In this document: in pieces, positions 29,879 through 38,090 of the stretch
Position numbering within the stretch: position 1 is the first letter of the stretch
Layout of the letters: each line of letters opens with the position of its first letter
Source of the DNA: Crossiella sp. CA-258035
GTDB lineage: Bacteria > Actinomycetota > Actinomycetes > Mycobacteriales > Pseudonocardiaceae
Length of the DNA: 64,000 nucleotides
NCBI RefSeq assembly: GCF_030064675.1
Contig: NZ_CP116413.1
Coordinates: 7,655,501 to 7,719,500 of the forward strand
Direction: 5' to 3'
Notes under the pieces: generated by a model
The model's input: only the letters and a program-made list of their open reading frames with translations
The model's database searches: none
What the model was told of the DNA's origin: nothing
Position numbers and translations under genes: made by a program

Positions 29879-30694
29879 TCAGCGGCGCTGGGTGGTCAGG
29901 CCGCTGAGGAAGTAGCGCTGGGCCAGCAGGAAGACCACGATCATGGGCACGGTGGCGATGGTGCTGGCGGCCAGCACCAGCTCCCACTGGGCCTCGCCGC
30001 CCTGGCCGAAGCGGTCCAGCACCGCCTTGAGGCCGCGGGGCACCGTGAACAGGTCCGGGTCACGCAGGTAGATCAGCGGTTTCATCAGCTCGGTCCAGCT
30101 GTTCTTCAGCTCGAAGACGAACACCACGATCAGGCCCGGCCGGACCAGCGGCAGCGCGATGCTGGTGAACAGCCTGGGGAAGGAGGCGCCGTCGACCCTG
30201 GCCGCCTCGAAGACCTCGCGGGACTGGCTGAGGAAGAACTGGCGGAGCAGGAAGACGAAGAAGGCCGAGCCGAACAGGTTCTGCGCCCACAGCGGGACCT
30301 GGGTGTTGCCCAGACCGAGCCAGTCCCACTCCAGGTACACCGGCACCATGGTGACCGCGGCAGGCAGCATCATGGTGCCCAGCACCAGGCCGAAGAGCAG
30401 GTTGCGGCTGCGGAAGCGGAAGTAGGCGAAGCCGAAGGCTACCAGTGCGCTGGACAGGGTGACCGCCAGCGCCGCGGCCAGGCCCACCAGCAGGCTGTTG
30501 AGCAGCCACAGCGGCAGCGGCACCGCCTGCCAGACCTCGCTGAAGTTCGCCGGGGTGAACGGGTCCGGCCAGAGGCTGTTGTCGAAGACCCGCTCGCGCG
30601 GTTTGAGGCTGGCGCTGACCAGCCACAGGAACGGGAACAGGAACAGCGCGGCCAGTACCAGCAGCGCGAGCACGGTGAACGGGCGCCGCCTCAC
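29879..30694 (-). CDS. carbohydrate ABC transporter permease (MalG type)
   Basis: A 271-residue inner-membrane subunit of a CUT1 sugar importer, with six hydrophobic segments and the cytoplasmic EAA loop EVFEAARVDGASFPRLFTSI that contacts the ATPase. GTG start at 30694 overlaps the stop of the preceding permease gene (GTGA). Last gene of the transporter operon. Confidence 0.93.
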   Translation of the reverse strand: MRRRPFTVLALLVLAALFLFPFLWLVSASLKPRERVFDNSLWPDPFTPANFSEVWQAVPLPLWLLNSLLVGLAAALAVTLSSALVAFGFAYFRFRSRNLLFGLVLGTMMLPAAVTMVPVYLEWDWLGLGNTQVPLWAQNLFGSAFFVFLLRQFFLSQSREVFEAARVDGASFPRLFTSIALPLVRPGLIVVFVFELKNSWTELMKPLIYLRDPDLFTVPRGLKAVLDRFGQGGEAQWELVLAASTIATVPMIVVFLLAQRYFLSGLTTQRR

Positions 30695-31593
30695 CTCGGG
30701 CTCCCCTCGTAGTGCACCAGGCGGCGGCTGGCCCGCACCTGGAACGCGGTCACCACCAGGATGATCAGGAACAGCAGCCAGGCCAGCGCGGAGGCATAAC
30801 CCATCCGCAGCGCGCCGAATGCCTGCTGGAACAGGTAGATCACGTAGAACAGCGCGGCGTCGCCGTCGGTGCCGGACTGGGCGCCCGCGCCGAAGAACAT
30901 CGAGTACGCCTCGGTGAAGGTCTGCAACGAGGCGATCGTGTTGACCAGCACGGTGAAGTACACCGTCGGGCTGATCTGGGGCAGGGTCACGTGCCAGAAC
31001 TGCCCCCACCTCCCGGCCCCGTCCAGCCGGGCCGCCTCGTACAGCTCCGGCGCCACCCCGGACAGCGCGGCCAGGTAGATCACCACGGTGCTGCCCACCG
31101 TCCACAGGCTCATCAGCACCAGCCCCGGCTTGATCCAGCCCGGATCGGTCGTCCACTGTGGACCGTCCACGCCGAACCAGGACAGCAGCTCGTTGATCGC
31201 GCCGGTCTGGCCGTTGAGCAGCAGCAGGAACATCGCCGCCATGGCCACCGGCGGGGTCATCACCGGCAGGTACAGCACGGTGCGGAAGAAGCCGCGGGCC
31301 ACCGCCATCCGGTGCAGCAGCACCGCGATGGCCAGCGCCAGCACGATCTGCAGCGGCACGTGCAGCACGGTGAACACCGCGGTGTTCCACAGCGCGGTGC
31401 CCACCTTCGGATCGGCCAGCAGGTCGGCGTAGTTGGCCACGCCGACCGCGCGCGGCGGGTTGACCAGGTCGTAGTCGGTGAAGGAGAGCACCAGCCCGGC
31501 GATGGTCGGCCCGATGGTGAACAGGGCCAGCCCGATCAGCCAGGGCGCCAGGAAGAACCAGGCCCAGCGACTCTCCCGCCGCACCACGCTCAT
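30691..31593 (-). CDS. carbohydrate ABC transporter permease (MalF type)
   Basis: A 300-residue membrane subunit with six hydrophobic segments and the EAA loop ELYEAARLDGAGRWGQFWHV. AGGAGGT lies 4-5 nt before the ATG on the minus strand. It starts 2 nt after the binding-protein gene and overlaps the second permease by 4 nt. No ATPase gene is in the operon; in actinomycetes such CUT1 importers share a common MsiK-type ATPase encoded elsewhere. Contains one GTCCACTGTGGAC palindrome (31151). Confidence 0.93.
   Translation of the reverse strand: MSVVRRESRWAWFFLAPWLIGLALFTIGPTIAGLVLSFTDYDLVNPPRAVGVANYADLLADPKVGTALWNTAVFTVLHVPLQIVLALAIAVLLHRMAVARGFFRTVLYLPVMTPPVAMAAMFLLLLNGQTGAINELLSWFGVDGPQWTTDPGWIKPGLVLMSLWTVGSTVVIYLAALSGVAPELYEAARLDGAGRWGQFWHVTLPQISPTVYFTVLVNTIASLQTFTEAYSMFFGAGAQSGTDGDAALFYVIYLFQQAFGALRMGYASALAWLLFLIILVVTAFQVRASRRLVHYEGSPR
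31151..31163. repeat. palindrome GTCCACWGTGGAC, copy 2 (in permease gene)
   Basis: Perfect copy in the MalF-type permease gene. Here the reading frame differs from the other four copies (it encodes Pro-Gln-Trp-Thr), showing that the DNA word and not one peptide is conserved. Confidence 0.9.
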
Positions 31594-31595
31594 GG

Positions 31596-32933
31596 CTACC
31601 TCCTGGCTCGCTCGATGGCCAGCTCGGCCTCCCGCTGCGCCTGCCGCATCGCGCCGGCCGGGTCCTGCGCGCCGGTCAGCACCCGGTGCGCGGCGCCCTC
31701 GTAGGCCTGGGTGAACTCCAGCCCGGCGGGCACCACCGGCAGCGCGAACGCCTTGTCCTGCAGGTCGAGCACCACCCGCACGCCCGCGTCGATGAGCGGC
31801 ACCGAGGCGGCCGAGTACAGCTCGGCGAAGATCCGCCCATCCGCGACCCGGTTCGCGGTGTAGGTGCCCGAGTACGGCCTTCCCTTGCGCGCCAACGCTT
31901 CCTTGCGGGCCTTGGCGGCGGCGAACCAGGTGTCCGCGGCGGTCATGGTCACCGCGAACTCGCACGCCTTGGCCGGATCGCGCACACCGACCGGGATGCC
32001 CCAGGCCGAGCCGGAGGCATACGAGATCGGGTTGCCCTGGCGGTCGGTGAACGGGCGCACCGACACCGCGGCCTTCGGGGAGTTGTTGGCCAGGGTGTTG
32101 ATGTACCAGTTCTCCATCGGCCGCGCGGCCTCCTGCCCGGTGGCGAACTCGTTGCGCGCGCCGTGGGTGTCGAAGGAGTCGCGCAGCGCCTTGAACACCG
32201 GCCAGCCGCCCTGCCGCCGCACCAGGTCCGTGGTGAAGGCCACCGCCTCGACCACCCTGGGGTCGTCCAGCCGCGGCGTGCGCCCGTCCGGGCTGACCAG
32301 GTCGGCCCCGTTCGCCTTGGCCCACAACGGGAGGAACTCCGGCACCTTGGGGTCGAAGCCGATCCGCCGCAGCCGGTTCCCGTCCACTTCGGACAGTCGA
32401 TCGGTCAGCTCGGCCAGCGCGCCCCAGTCGGTGGTGCTGACCCGCTCCGGCGCCACCCCGGCCGCGCGCACGGTGTCCTCGCCCACCAGCAGCACCCGGA
32501 CCAGGTTGAACTCCGGCAGCCCGTAGAGCCGCCCCTGGTAGGTCAGCTGGCCGAGCGCGGCGGAGCGGAACTGGCCGAGGTCGACCCGGTGCCGCCGAAC
32601 GCAGTCATCCAGCGGCTGGAGGGCGCCGCGGGCGATGAAGCCGCCCAGGGTGGTGCGGTCGGCGTAGACCAGGTCCGGCGGCCGGCCCGCGGCCACCGAG
32701 GAGAGGAACTGCTGGGCGTCGAAGGCGCCCTCCACGATCCGCACCGGGGTCTCCGGGTGCGCGGCGCGGTAGGCGGCGACCCTGGCGGTGGCGTGCTCGT
32801 CGGGCAGGCCGAAGCCCATGGTGGTCAGCCCGGCGGTCTCCGGGGTCAGCGCCGCGCCGACGCCGCCGCAACCGGCGCAGGCCAGCAGAGCAGTGCAGGT
32901 GAGGGCGGCGATGGCCGTCCGCAGGGAGGACAT
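31596..32933 (-). CDS. sugar ABC transporter substrate-binding lipoprotein
   Basis: A 445-residue solute-binding protein (family 1). The N-terminus RTAIAALTCTALLACAGCGG is a lipoprotein signal with cysteines at 19 and 22 as possible acylation sites (ALLAC or LACAGC). It has typical features of sugar binders: PDLVYADRTTLGGFIARGAL, GRLYGLPEFNLVRVLLV, and PISYASGSAWGIPVGV. The ligand is unknown. First gene of the binding protein-permease-permease operon; upstream lie a small membrane protein and a LysR regulator on the same strand. Confidence 0.92.
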   Translation of the reverse strand: MSSLRTAIAALTCTALLACAGCGGVGAALTPETAGLTTMGFGLPDEHATARVAAYRAAHPETPVRIVEGAFDAQQFLSSVAAGRPPDLVYADRTTLGGFIARGALQPLDDCVRRHRVDLGQFRSAALGQLTYQGRLYGLPEFNLVRVLLVGEDTVRAAGVAPERVSTTDWGALAELTDRLSEVDGNRLRRIGFDPKVPEFLPLWAKANGADLVSPDGRTPRLDDPRVVEAVAFTTDLVRRQGGWPVFKALRDSFDTHGARNEFATGQEAARPMENWYINTLANNSPKAAVSVRPFTDRQGNPISYASGSAWGIPVGVRDPAKACEFAVTMTAADTWFAAAKARKEALARKGRPYSGTYTANRVADGRIFAELYSAASVPLIDAGVRVVLDLQDKAFALPVVPAGLEFTQAYEGAAHRVLTGAQDPAGAMRQAQREAELAIERARR

Positions 32934-32979
32934 GAGCCAAACTTCCCGGCGAGCAGCGCTTCTACACGCGGCAGTCGGG

Positions 32980-33465
32980 TTACACCCTGCGGTGCCAGGC
33001 GGCGACCATGGTGGGCAGGACGACCGCGAGCTGGAACGGGATCAACAGCGCGGCGATCACCACGCCGCGGCCGGGACTGGGCAGGTCGAAGGCGAGCCAG
33101 CCGCCGACCGCGACCAGCTCGGCCAGCAGCAGGGCCTGGCCGATCCGGTAGGCGCGGGCGTAGACCTCGCCGCGCAGCTGCCACTGGTACTCGTCCAGGT
33201 TGCGCTCCGGCAGCTCCTCCACGCCTCTGGTGGAGGCCTTGAGCAGCCCGATGCACAGCACGCAGGCCGCGGTCAGCACCACCGCGATCACCAGCAGCAC
33301 CACCGGATTTCCCGGCAGCAGGATGAACAGCGCGGCCTCGGCCGCCAGCAGCGCGGTCAACGCGCCGACCAGGCGGCGGCGGGCGGGCAGCGGGCGGAAC
33401 CGCTCGAACCTGGGGTCGTCGAGCAGCTGGGCGCGCCGGTAGGAGCGCTCCTCACGATCGGTCAT
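32980..33465 (-). CDS. four-helix membrane protein of unknown function
   Basis: A 161-residue protein with a basic N-terminus (REERSYRRAQLLDDPRFERF), two close hydrophobic helices (about 33-75), a soluble middle (LPERNLDEYQWQLRGEVYAR) and two further helices (about 108-155). The layout resembles DUF2178/two-helix-pair membrane proteins but I cannot assign a family. ATG at 33465 overlaps the end of the LysR gene by 14 nt, so the two are coupled; the sugar-binding protein gene starts 46 nt later. Confidence 0.75.
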   Translation of the reverse strand: MTDREERSYRRAQLLDDPRFERFRPLPARRRLVGALTALLAAEAALFILLPGNPVVLLVIAVVLTAACVLCIGLLKASTRGVEELPERNLDEYQWQLRGEVYARAYRIGQALLLAELVAVGGWLAFDLPSPGRGVVIAALLIPFQLAVVLPTMVAAWHRRV

Positions 33466-34390
33466 GGTCGCCGCTCCTCCCGGTGGTCTGCCGGTACATC
33501 TTCGCGCCCGCCGCGGTGAGCAGCCGCACCACCTCCGCGGTCAGCGGCAGCGGGCGGGCCCGGTGCACCACGTGCACCTCGCGCACCGGCGACAGGCCGG
33601 TCAAAGAGCGCACCGCCAGCCGCCGGGTGTCGGCCGCGCCGAGCACGCTGGCCGGGACCAGGGAGACGCCGACCCCGGCGCTGAGCAAGCCGAGCGTCAC
33701 GCCGTAGTCGCGGGTCTCGAAGGCCACGTGCAGGTCCAGCCGGGTCCGGGCGGCCAGCGCTTGCAGGCAGGTCCGGTTGGGCACGCCGGGGCTGCCGCTG
33801 ATCCACTCCTCCCCGGCCAGCTCGGCCAGGGTGATCCGCTCGGCGGCCGCCAGCCGGTGGCCGGCGGGCAGCACCAGCCGGAGCGGGTCGGTGAGCAGGC
33901 GGTGCCGCCGCGCGCCGCCCAACGGGGGCAGGGTCACCCCGGTGTAGCGGTGGGTGATCAGCAGGTCCAGCTCGCGGGAGGCGATCAGGCCGTAGCCCTC
34001 CGGCGGCTCGATGTCGAGCAGGGCCAGCCGGACCGTCGGGTGCCGCTGCCGGAACTCGGCCAGCACCGCGGGCACCAGCAGCGCGCCCGCGGTGGCGAAG
34101 GTGCCCAGCGCGATCCGTTCCGGGCGCTGGCCCAGCAGCGCGCGCACCGCGTCCTCGGCGTCGCGCAGTTCGCCGAGCACCCGTTCGCCGTGCCGCACCA
34201 GCACCGCGCCCGCCTCGGTCGGCCGCACCCCGCCGGGACCGCGGTCCAGCAGCCGGACCCCGACCGCGCGCTCCAGCTTGGCCAGCTGCTGGGACAGCGC
34301 GGAGGGGGTGACCGACAGCCGGGCCGCGGCGGCGCTGATCGAACCGGCGTGCGCGACCTCGACCAGCACCCGCAGTCGGTCGGCGTCCAT
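33452..34390 (-). CDS. LysR-family transcriptional regulator
   Basis: A 312-residue LysR protein with N-terminal HTH (EVAHAGSISAAAARLSVTPS, then ALSQQLAKLERAVGVRLLDR) and a C-terminal effector domain. ATG at 34390. It is divergent from a PLP-dependent threonine-dehydratase-like gene with 73 nt between, the usual layout for a LysR regulator and its target, so an amino acid such as serine or threonine could be the effector. Its 3' end is coupled to a membrane protein gene. Confidence 0.9.
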   Translation of the reverse strand: MDADRLRVLVEVAHAGSISAAAARLSVTPSALSQQLAKLERAVGVRLLDRGPGGVRPTEAGAVLVRHGERVLGELRDAEDAVRALLGQRPERIALGTFATAGALLVPAVLAEFRQRHPTVRLALLDIEPPEGYGLIASRELDLLITHRYTGVTLPPLGGARRHRLLTDPLRLVLPAGHRLAAAERITLAELAGEEWISGSPGVPNRTCLQALAARTRLDLHVAFETRDYGVTLGLLSAGVGVSLVPASVLGAADTRRLAVRSLTGLSPVREVHVVHRARPLPLTAEVVRLLTAAGAKMYRQTTGRSGDHDRS

Positions 34391-34463
34391 GCCTTGAGTA
34401 TCGCTACAAACCCCCGAGCAGACATCGCTTCTGCTGAAGGCTCGCCGGGGGCAGGCTGGGGTC

Positions 34464-35369
34464 ATGACTCGACTCCCGACCCCGGCGGATGTGGCCAGCG
34501 CGGCCGAGCGGATCGCCCCGTACGTCCGGCGCACGCCGATGACGCGGGTAGTGCTGGACGGCAGGCCGCTGTGGCTGAAGCTGGAGCAGCTCCAGCTGAC
34601 CGGCTCGTTCAAGCTGCGCGGCGCGACCAACGCGCTGCTCACCGGTGACCGGCCGGCGCGGGTGGCCACGGTCAGCGGCGGCAACCACGGGTTCGCCGTC
34701 GGCACCGCGGCCCGGCTGCTGGACCTGCCGACCAGGGTGCACGTGCCCAGCTACGCCGCGGAGAGCAAGATCCGGCGGATCAAGGAGACCGGGGCCGAGG
34801 TGGTGCACCACCAGACCTACCCCGAGGCCAACGAGGCGGCCCGGCTGGAGGGCGAGCAGCCGGGCACCCGGTTCGTCTCCGCCTACGACGACCCGGCGGT
34901 GATCGCCGGCCAGGGCACGGTCGGCCTGGAGATCGTGGCGGACGCGCCGGAGGTGGACGCGGTGTTCGTCGCGGTCGGCGGCGGCGGGCTGGCCGCCGGC
35001 CTGGCGCTGGGCACGGCGCGGCGGATCGTCGCGGTCGAGCCGACCGGCTGCGACTGCCTGCACGCGGCACTGCGAGCGGGCGAGCCGGTGCACACCGAGG
35101 TGGACTCGGTGGCGATGTCCGCACTGGGCGCGGCCAAGGCGGGCGAGCTGACCTTCGCCGTCCTGCGCGCGGCCGGTGTGGAGTCGCACCTGGTCACCGA
35201 CGCGGAGCTGCTGGCGGCCAGGGACCGGTTGTGGGAGGAGTTCCGGCTGGCCGTGGAGCCGGCCGCCGCGGTGCCGTTCGCGTTGTGGCTCAAGGACGAG
35301 GTCCCCACCGAAGCACCCTGCGTGGTCCTCTGCGGAGCCAACACCGACTGGCTCCCCACCGACGCCTGA
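34464..35369 (+). CDS. PLP-dependent threonine/serine dehydratase-like enzyme
   Basis: A 301-residue fold-type II PLP enzyme. The Schiff-base lysine is K50 in TGSFKLRGATNAL; the phosphate-binding SGGNHG follows at about 72-77, and the Gly loop reads VGGGGLAAG near 175. The length fits catabolic threonine dehydratases or serine racemases without the C-terminal regulatory domain of IlvA, so it probably degrades Thr/Ser to 2-oxobutyrate/pyruvate and ammonia. Regulated most likely by the divergent LysR gene. Its stop is followed after 11 nt by repeat locus B. Confidence 0.88.
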   Translation: MTRLPTPADVASAAERIAPYVRRTPMTRVVLDGRPLWLKLEQLQLTGSFKLRGATNALLTGDRPARVATVSGGNHGFAVGTAARLLDLPTRVHVPSYAAESKIRRIKETGAEVVHHQTYPEANEAARLEGEQPGTRFVSAYDDPAVIAGQGTVGLEIVADAPEVDAVFVAVGGGGLAAGLALGTARRIVAVEPTGCDCLHAALRAGEPVHTEVDSVAMSALGAAKAGELTFAVLRAAGVESHLVTDAELLAARDRLWEEFRLAVEPAAAVPFALWLKDEVPTEAPCVVLCGANTDWLPTDA

Positions 35370-35380
35370 CCCCACCCCGA

Positions 35381-35469
35381 GTGTTGGCCGGTGGCGTACG
35401 CCAGTTTGGCCGTTGTGGACGGCAGCCCAGTCCACAACGGCCAACGAGGCGTACGACAACGGCCAACAC
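35381..35469. repeat. 22-nt repeat array, locus B
   Basis: Reverse copies of the 10-nt core start at 35381 (GTGTTGGCCG) and 35403 (AGTTTGGCCG, slightly diverged); direct copies start at 35438 (CGGCCAACGA) and 35460 (CGGCCAACAC). Spacing is 22 nt in both halves, and the 12-nt linkers carry GGCGTACG. The centre adds TTGTGGAC/GTCCACAA, so the whole 89 nt is an imperfect palindrome with arms of about 40 nt and only a handful of mismatches. It separates two convergent genes and probably terminates both. Copies point outward here and in locus C but inward in locus A. Confidence 0.9.
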
Positions 35470-35478
35470 TCGGCGGGG

Positions 35479-36651
35479 TTAGCCGGTGGCGGTGGTGGCG
35501 GTTCTGGGGGCGGCCAGGAGTGGGGCCAGGGCCAGTTCGGCCGCGCCGATGAGCACCGGGTCGGGCAGGGCGGCGGTGGTCACCGGGACCGGGTGGATGC
35601 GGGCCACGTGTGAGGTCTCCATGCCGGCCAGGATGCGCTCGCGGGCGCCGGGCGCGCCGTGCATGGCGGCCAGCTGGCCGGTGAGGATGACCAGGTCCGG
35701 GTTGAGCAGGGTGACCAGCACGGCCAGGCCGGCGCCGATCCGGTCCGCGGTGGCCAGCACCGCGGCGGTGTGCCGGGGGTCGGCCAGCACCTCGGCGACC
35801 GCGGCGCGCGGGTCGGTGGTGTCGGTGAACGGGATGCCGGCGTGCCGGAGCAGCGCGCGGGCGTCGGCCTGGGTCTCGAAGCAGGAGGTCGCGCCGCAGG
35901 GGCAGCGGCTGGGCTCGGCGGTGCTCAGCTGGAGGTGACCGGCTTCCAGGGCGTGGCCGGCGCTGCCGTCGAAGGTGACGCCGTGCTGGACCAGGCCGCC
36001 GCCGATGCCCACGTCGTCGCCGCCCAGCACCACCGCCACCCTGGCCTGCTGGGCCGCCCCGTGCCTGCTCTCGGCCAGCGCGGCCAGGTGGCCGTCGTTG
36101 CACGGGTACAGGTCCAGGCCGGGCAGGCGCTCGGCGAGCAGCCGCTTGAACGGCACGTCGGTCCAGCCCAGGTGGAAGGCGGCGTGGATCTGGCCGTTCG
36201 GCGCGTCCAGCACCGCGGGCAGCGCGATGGCCAGCCCGGTCAGCCCCTGGTGGCGGCGCAGCAGCGGGCGGGCCAGCGCGGCCAGCCGGTCGGCCACCGC
36301 CTCGGGGGTGCGCTCGTCAGGGGCCAGCGGGACCTCGGTGCGGTCGGTGACCGCCCGGCCGAGGCCGACCGCGGCGATGCTCAGCGAGCGTGAGCGGACC
36401 TGGGCGGCCAGCACCCTGGGCCGCGGCACCACCGACACCTGCGGCGAAGGACGGCCCAGGCGGCGCGGGCCGTCGGCGGGCGGGCCGCACTGGATCAGGC
36501 CCAGCTGCTCCAACTCGGTGATCGCACTCCCGGTCGCGCTGCGCGCCAGGTCCAGGCGGCGGCTGAGATCCGCTCTGGTCAGCGGCCCGTGCCGGTGCGC
36601 CAGCGAGAGCAGGCGCTGGGCCGCGGGTTCGGCAAACGGGGTTGTGCTCAC
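35479..36651 (-). CDS. ROK-family transcriptional regulator
   Basis: A 390-residue NagC/XylR-type repressor: winged HTH at about 9-62 (HGPLTRADLSRRLDLARSAT, GSAITELEQLGLI) and a sugar-kinase-like ROK domain with the zinc-site cluster CPCGATSCFE and the EAGHLQL loop. Ligands of such regulators are usually sugars or sugar phosphates. GTG at 36651. The partner sugar genes are not adjacent; the CUT1 transporter 2.5 kb away is a possible target. Confidence 0.9.
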   Translation of the reverse strand: MSTTPFAEPAAQRLLSLAHRHGPLTRADLSRRLDLARSATGSAITELEQLGLIQCGPPADGPRRLGRPSPQVSVVPRPRVLAAQVRSRSLSIAAVGLGRAVTDRTEVPLAPDERTPEAVADRLAALARPLLRRHQGLTGLAIALPAVLDAPNGQIHAAFHLGWTDVPFKRLLAERLPGLDLYPCNDGHLAALAESRHGAAQQARVAVVLGGDDVGIGGGLVQHGVTFDGSAGHALEAGHLQLSTAEPSRCPCGATSCFETQADARALLRHAGIPFTDTTDPRAAVAEVLADPRHTAAVLATADRIGAGLAVLVTLLNPDLVILTGQLAAMHGAPGARERILAGMETSHVARIHPVPVTTAALPDPVLIGAAELALAPLLAAPRTATTATG

Positions 36652-36723
36652 GCCCCCTAGCCTGCCACGCTCCTTTTGTTCTCATTCAGAATAAAGTCCG
36701 TACAGGTGACAGGGGGTGTCCAG

Positions 36724-37008
36724 GTGATCACGCTGATTGGTGCGCTGGCAGGGGTGTTGACCACGGCCTGCTGGCTGCCGCAGGTGGTGCGCTGCCTGAA
36801 GCGGCGCAGCGCGCGCGACTTCTCCTGGGTCTACCTGGTCGCGCTGGGCTCGGGCGTGTTCTGCTGGGTGCTCTACGGCATCGGGCGCGCGGACACGGTG
36901 ATCATCGCGACCAACTCGCTCACCCTGCTGCTGCTCTCGGTGCTGGTGGCGGTGAAGCTGCGCACCGAGCTGGGCCGGGACCGGGTGCTGGTCAGCGCGT
37001 CCGAGTGA
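36724..37008 (+). CDS. SemiSWEET-type sugar transporter / PQ-loop protein
   Basis: A 94-residue protein with three transmembrane helices and the PQ motif ([20 protein letters not shown]) in the first; SemiSWEETs of 85-100 residues form dimers that move sugars across the membrane. GTG at 36724 is favoured by the ribosome-site-like AGGGGG 8 nt upstream; GTG at 36706 would add six residues. Its last 17 nt overlap the 3' end of the convergent mnmA, so the two transcripts are complementary at their ends. Divergent from the ROK regulator (72 nt), which may control it. Confidence 0.85.
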   Translation: MITLIGALAGVLTTACWLPQVVRCLKRRSARDFSWVYLVALGSGVFCWVLYGIGRADTVIIATNSLTLLLLSVLVAVKLRTELGRDRVLVSASE

Positions 37009-38089
37009 TGGTGGCCGCGCCCAGCACCAGGTCGCCCTGGGCCGCGTCCTCGCGGTAGAGCACCAGGCCCTGGCCGGGGGCCACGCCGCCGAGCGGCTCG
37101 CGCAGGCTGACCACCACCTGCTCGCCGCGCAGCTGGGCCACCGCGGCCGCGGTGCCGCCGTGCGCGCGCACCTGCACCACGCACTCCACCGGCCCGTCCA
37201 GCGGCACCCCGGAGGGCCAGATCGCCCGCTCGCCGACCAGCTCGGTGACCTGGAGACGATCCCGGCTGCCCACCCGGACCGTGCCGGAGACCGGTTCCAG
37301 GGACAGCACGTAGCGCGGGCGGCCGTCCGGGGCCGGGCGGTCCAGGCCGAGGCCGTGCCGCTGGCCGATGGTGAAGCCGTGCACGCCCTCGTGGGCGCCG
37401 AGCACCTCGCCGGTGGCGTCGTCGACCAGCTCGCCGGGCCGGGCGCCGAGCTTGCGCTGCAAGAACTTCCGGGTGTCGCCGTCGGGGATGAAGCAGATGT
37501 CGTGGCTGTCCGGCTTGTTCGCCACGGACAGGCCGCGCTGCTCGGCCTCGGCGCGCACCGCGGTCTTGGTGGAGCCGCCGAGCGGGAACATCGCGTGGCT
37601 GAGCTGTTCCGGGGTCAGCGAGGCGAGCACGTAGGACTGGTCCTTGCCACCGTCCGCGCTGCGGCGCAGCTCGGGGCGGCCGTCCACCTGGGCCAGCCGG
37701 GCGTAGTGGCCGGTGGCCACCGCGTCGAAGCCGAGCGCGATCGCCTTGTCCAGCAGCGCGGCGAACTTGATCTTCTCGTTGCAGCGCAGGCAGGGATTCG
37801 GGGTGCGACCGGCGGCGTACTCGGCGACGAAGTCCTCGATCACGTCCTCGGTGAACCGCTCGGCGAAGTCCCAGACGTAGAACGGGATGCCGAGCACGTC
37901 CGCGGCGCGGCGGGCGTCGTGCGAGTCCTCGATGGTGCAGCAGCCGCGGGACCCGGTGCGCAGCGTGCCCGGCTTGGCCGAGAGCGCCAGGTGCACCCCG
38001 GTCACCTCGTGCCCGGCCTCGACCGCCCGCGCGGCGGCCACGGCCGAGTCGACCCCGCCGCTCATCGCGGCCAGTACTCGTTTGCCCAT
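36992..38089 (-). CDS. mnmA: tRNA-specific 2-thiouridylase
   Basis: Adds sulfur at U34 of Glu, Gln and Lys tRNAs using ATP and a persulfide relay. The 365-residue protein has the PP-loop SGGVDS at 10-15, the catalytic cysteine in [13 protein letters not shown], the second in [10 protein letters not shown], and the C-terminal beta-barrel. Start is 1 nt after the iscS stop, so the sulfur donor and acceptor enzymes are co-transcribed, the order seen in M. tuberculosis (Rv3025c-Rv3024c). Confidence 0.97.
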   Translation of the reverse strand: MGKRVLAAMSGGVDSAVAAARAVEAGHEVTGVHLALSAKPGTLRTGSRGCCTIEDSHDARRAADVLGIPFYVWDFAERFTEDVIEDFVAEYAAGRTPNPCLRCNEKIKFAALLDKAIALGFDAVATGHYARLAQVDGRPELRRSADGGKDQSYVLASLTPEQLSHAMFPLGGSTKTAVRAEAEQRGLSVANKPDSHDICFIPDGDTRKFLQRKLGARPGELVDDATGEVLGAHEGVHGFTIGQRHGLGLDRPAPDGRPRYVLSLEPVSGTVRVGSRDRLQVTELVGERAIWPSGVPLDGPVECVVQVRAHGGTAAAVAQLRGEQVVVSLREPLGGVAPGQGLVLYREDAAQGDLVLGAATITRTR

Positions 38090-38090
38090 C

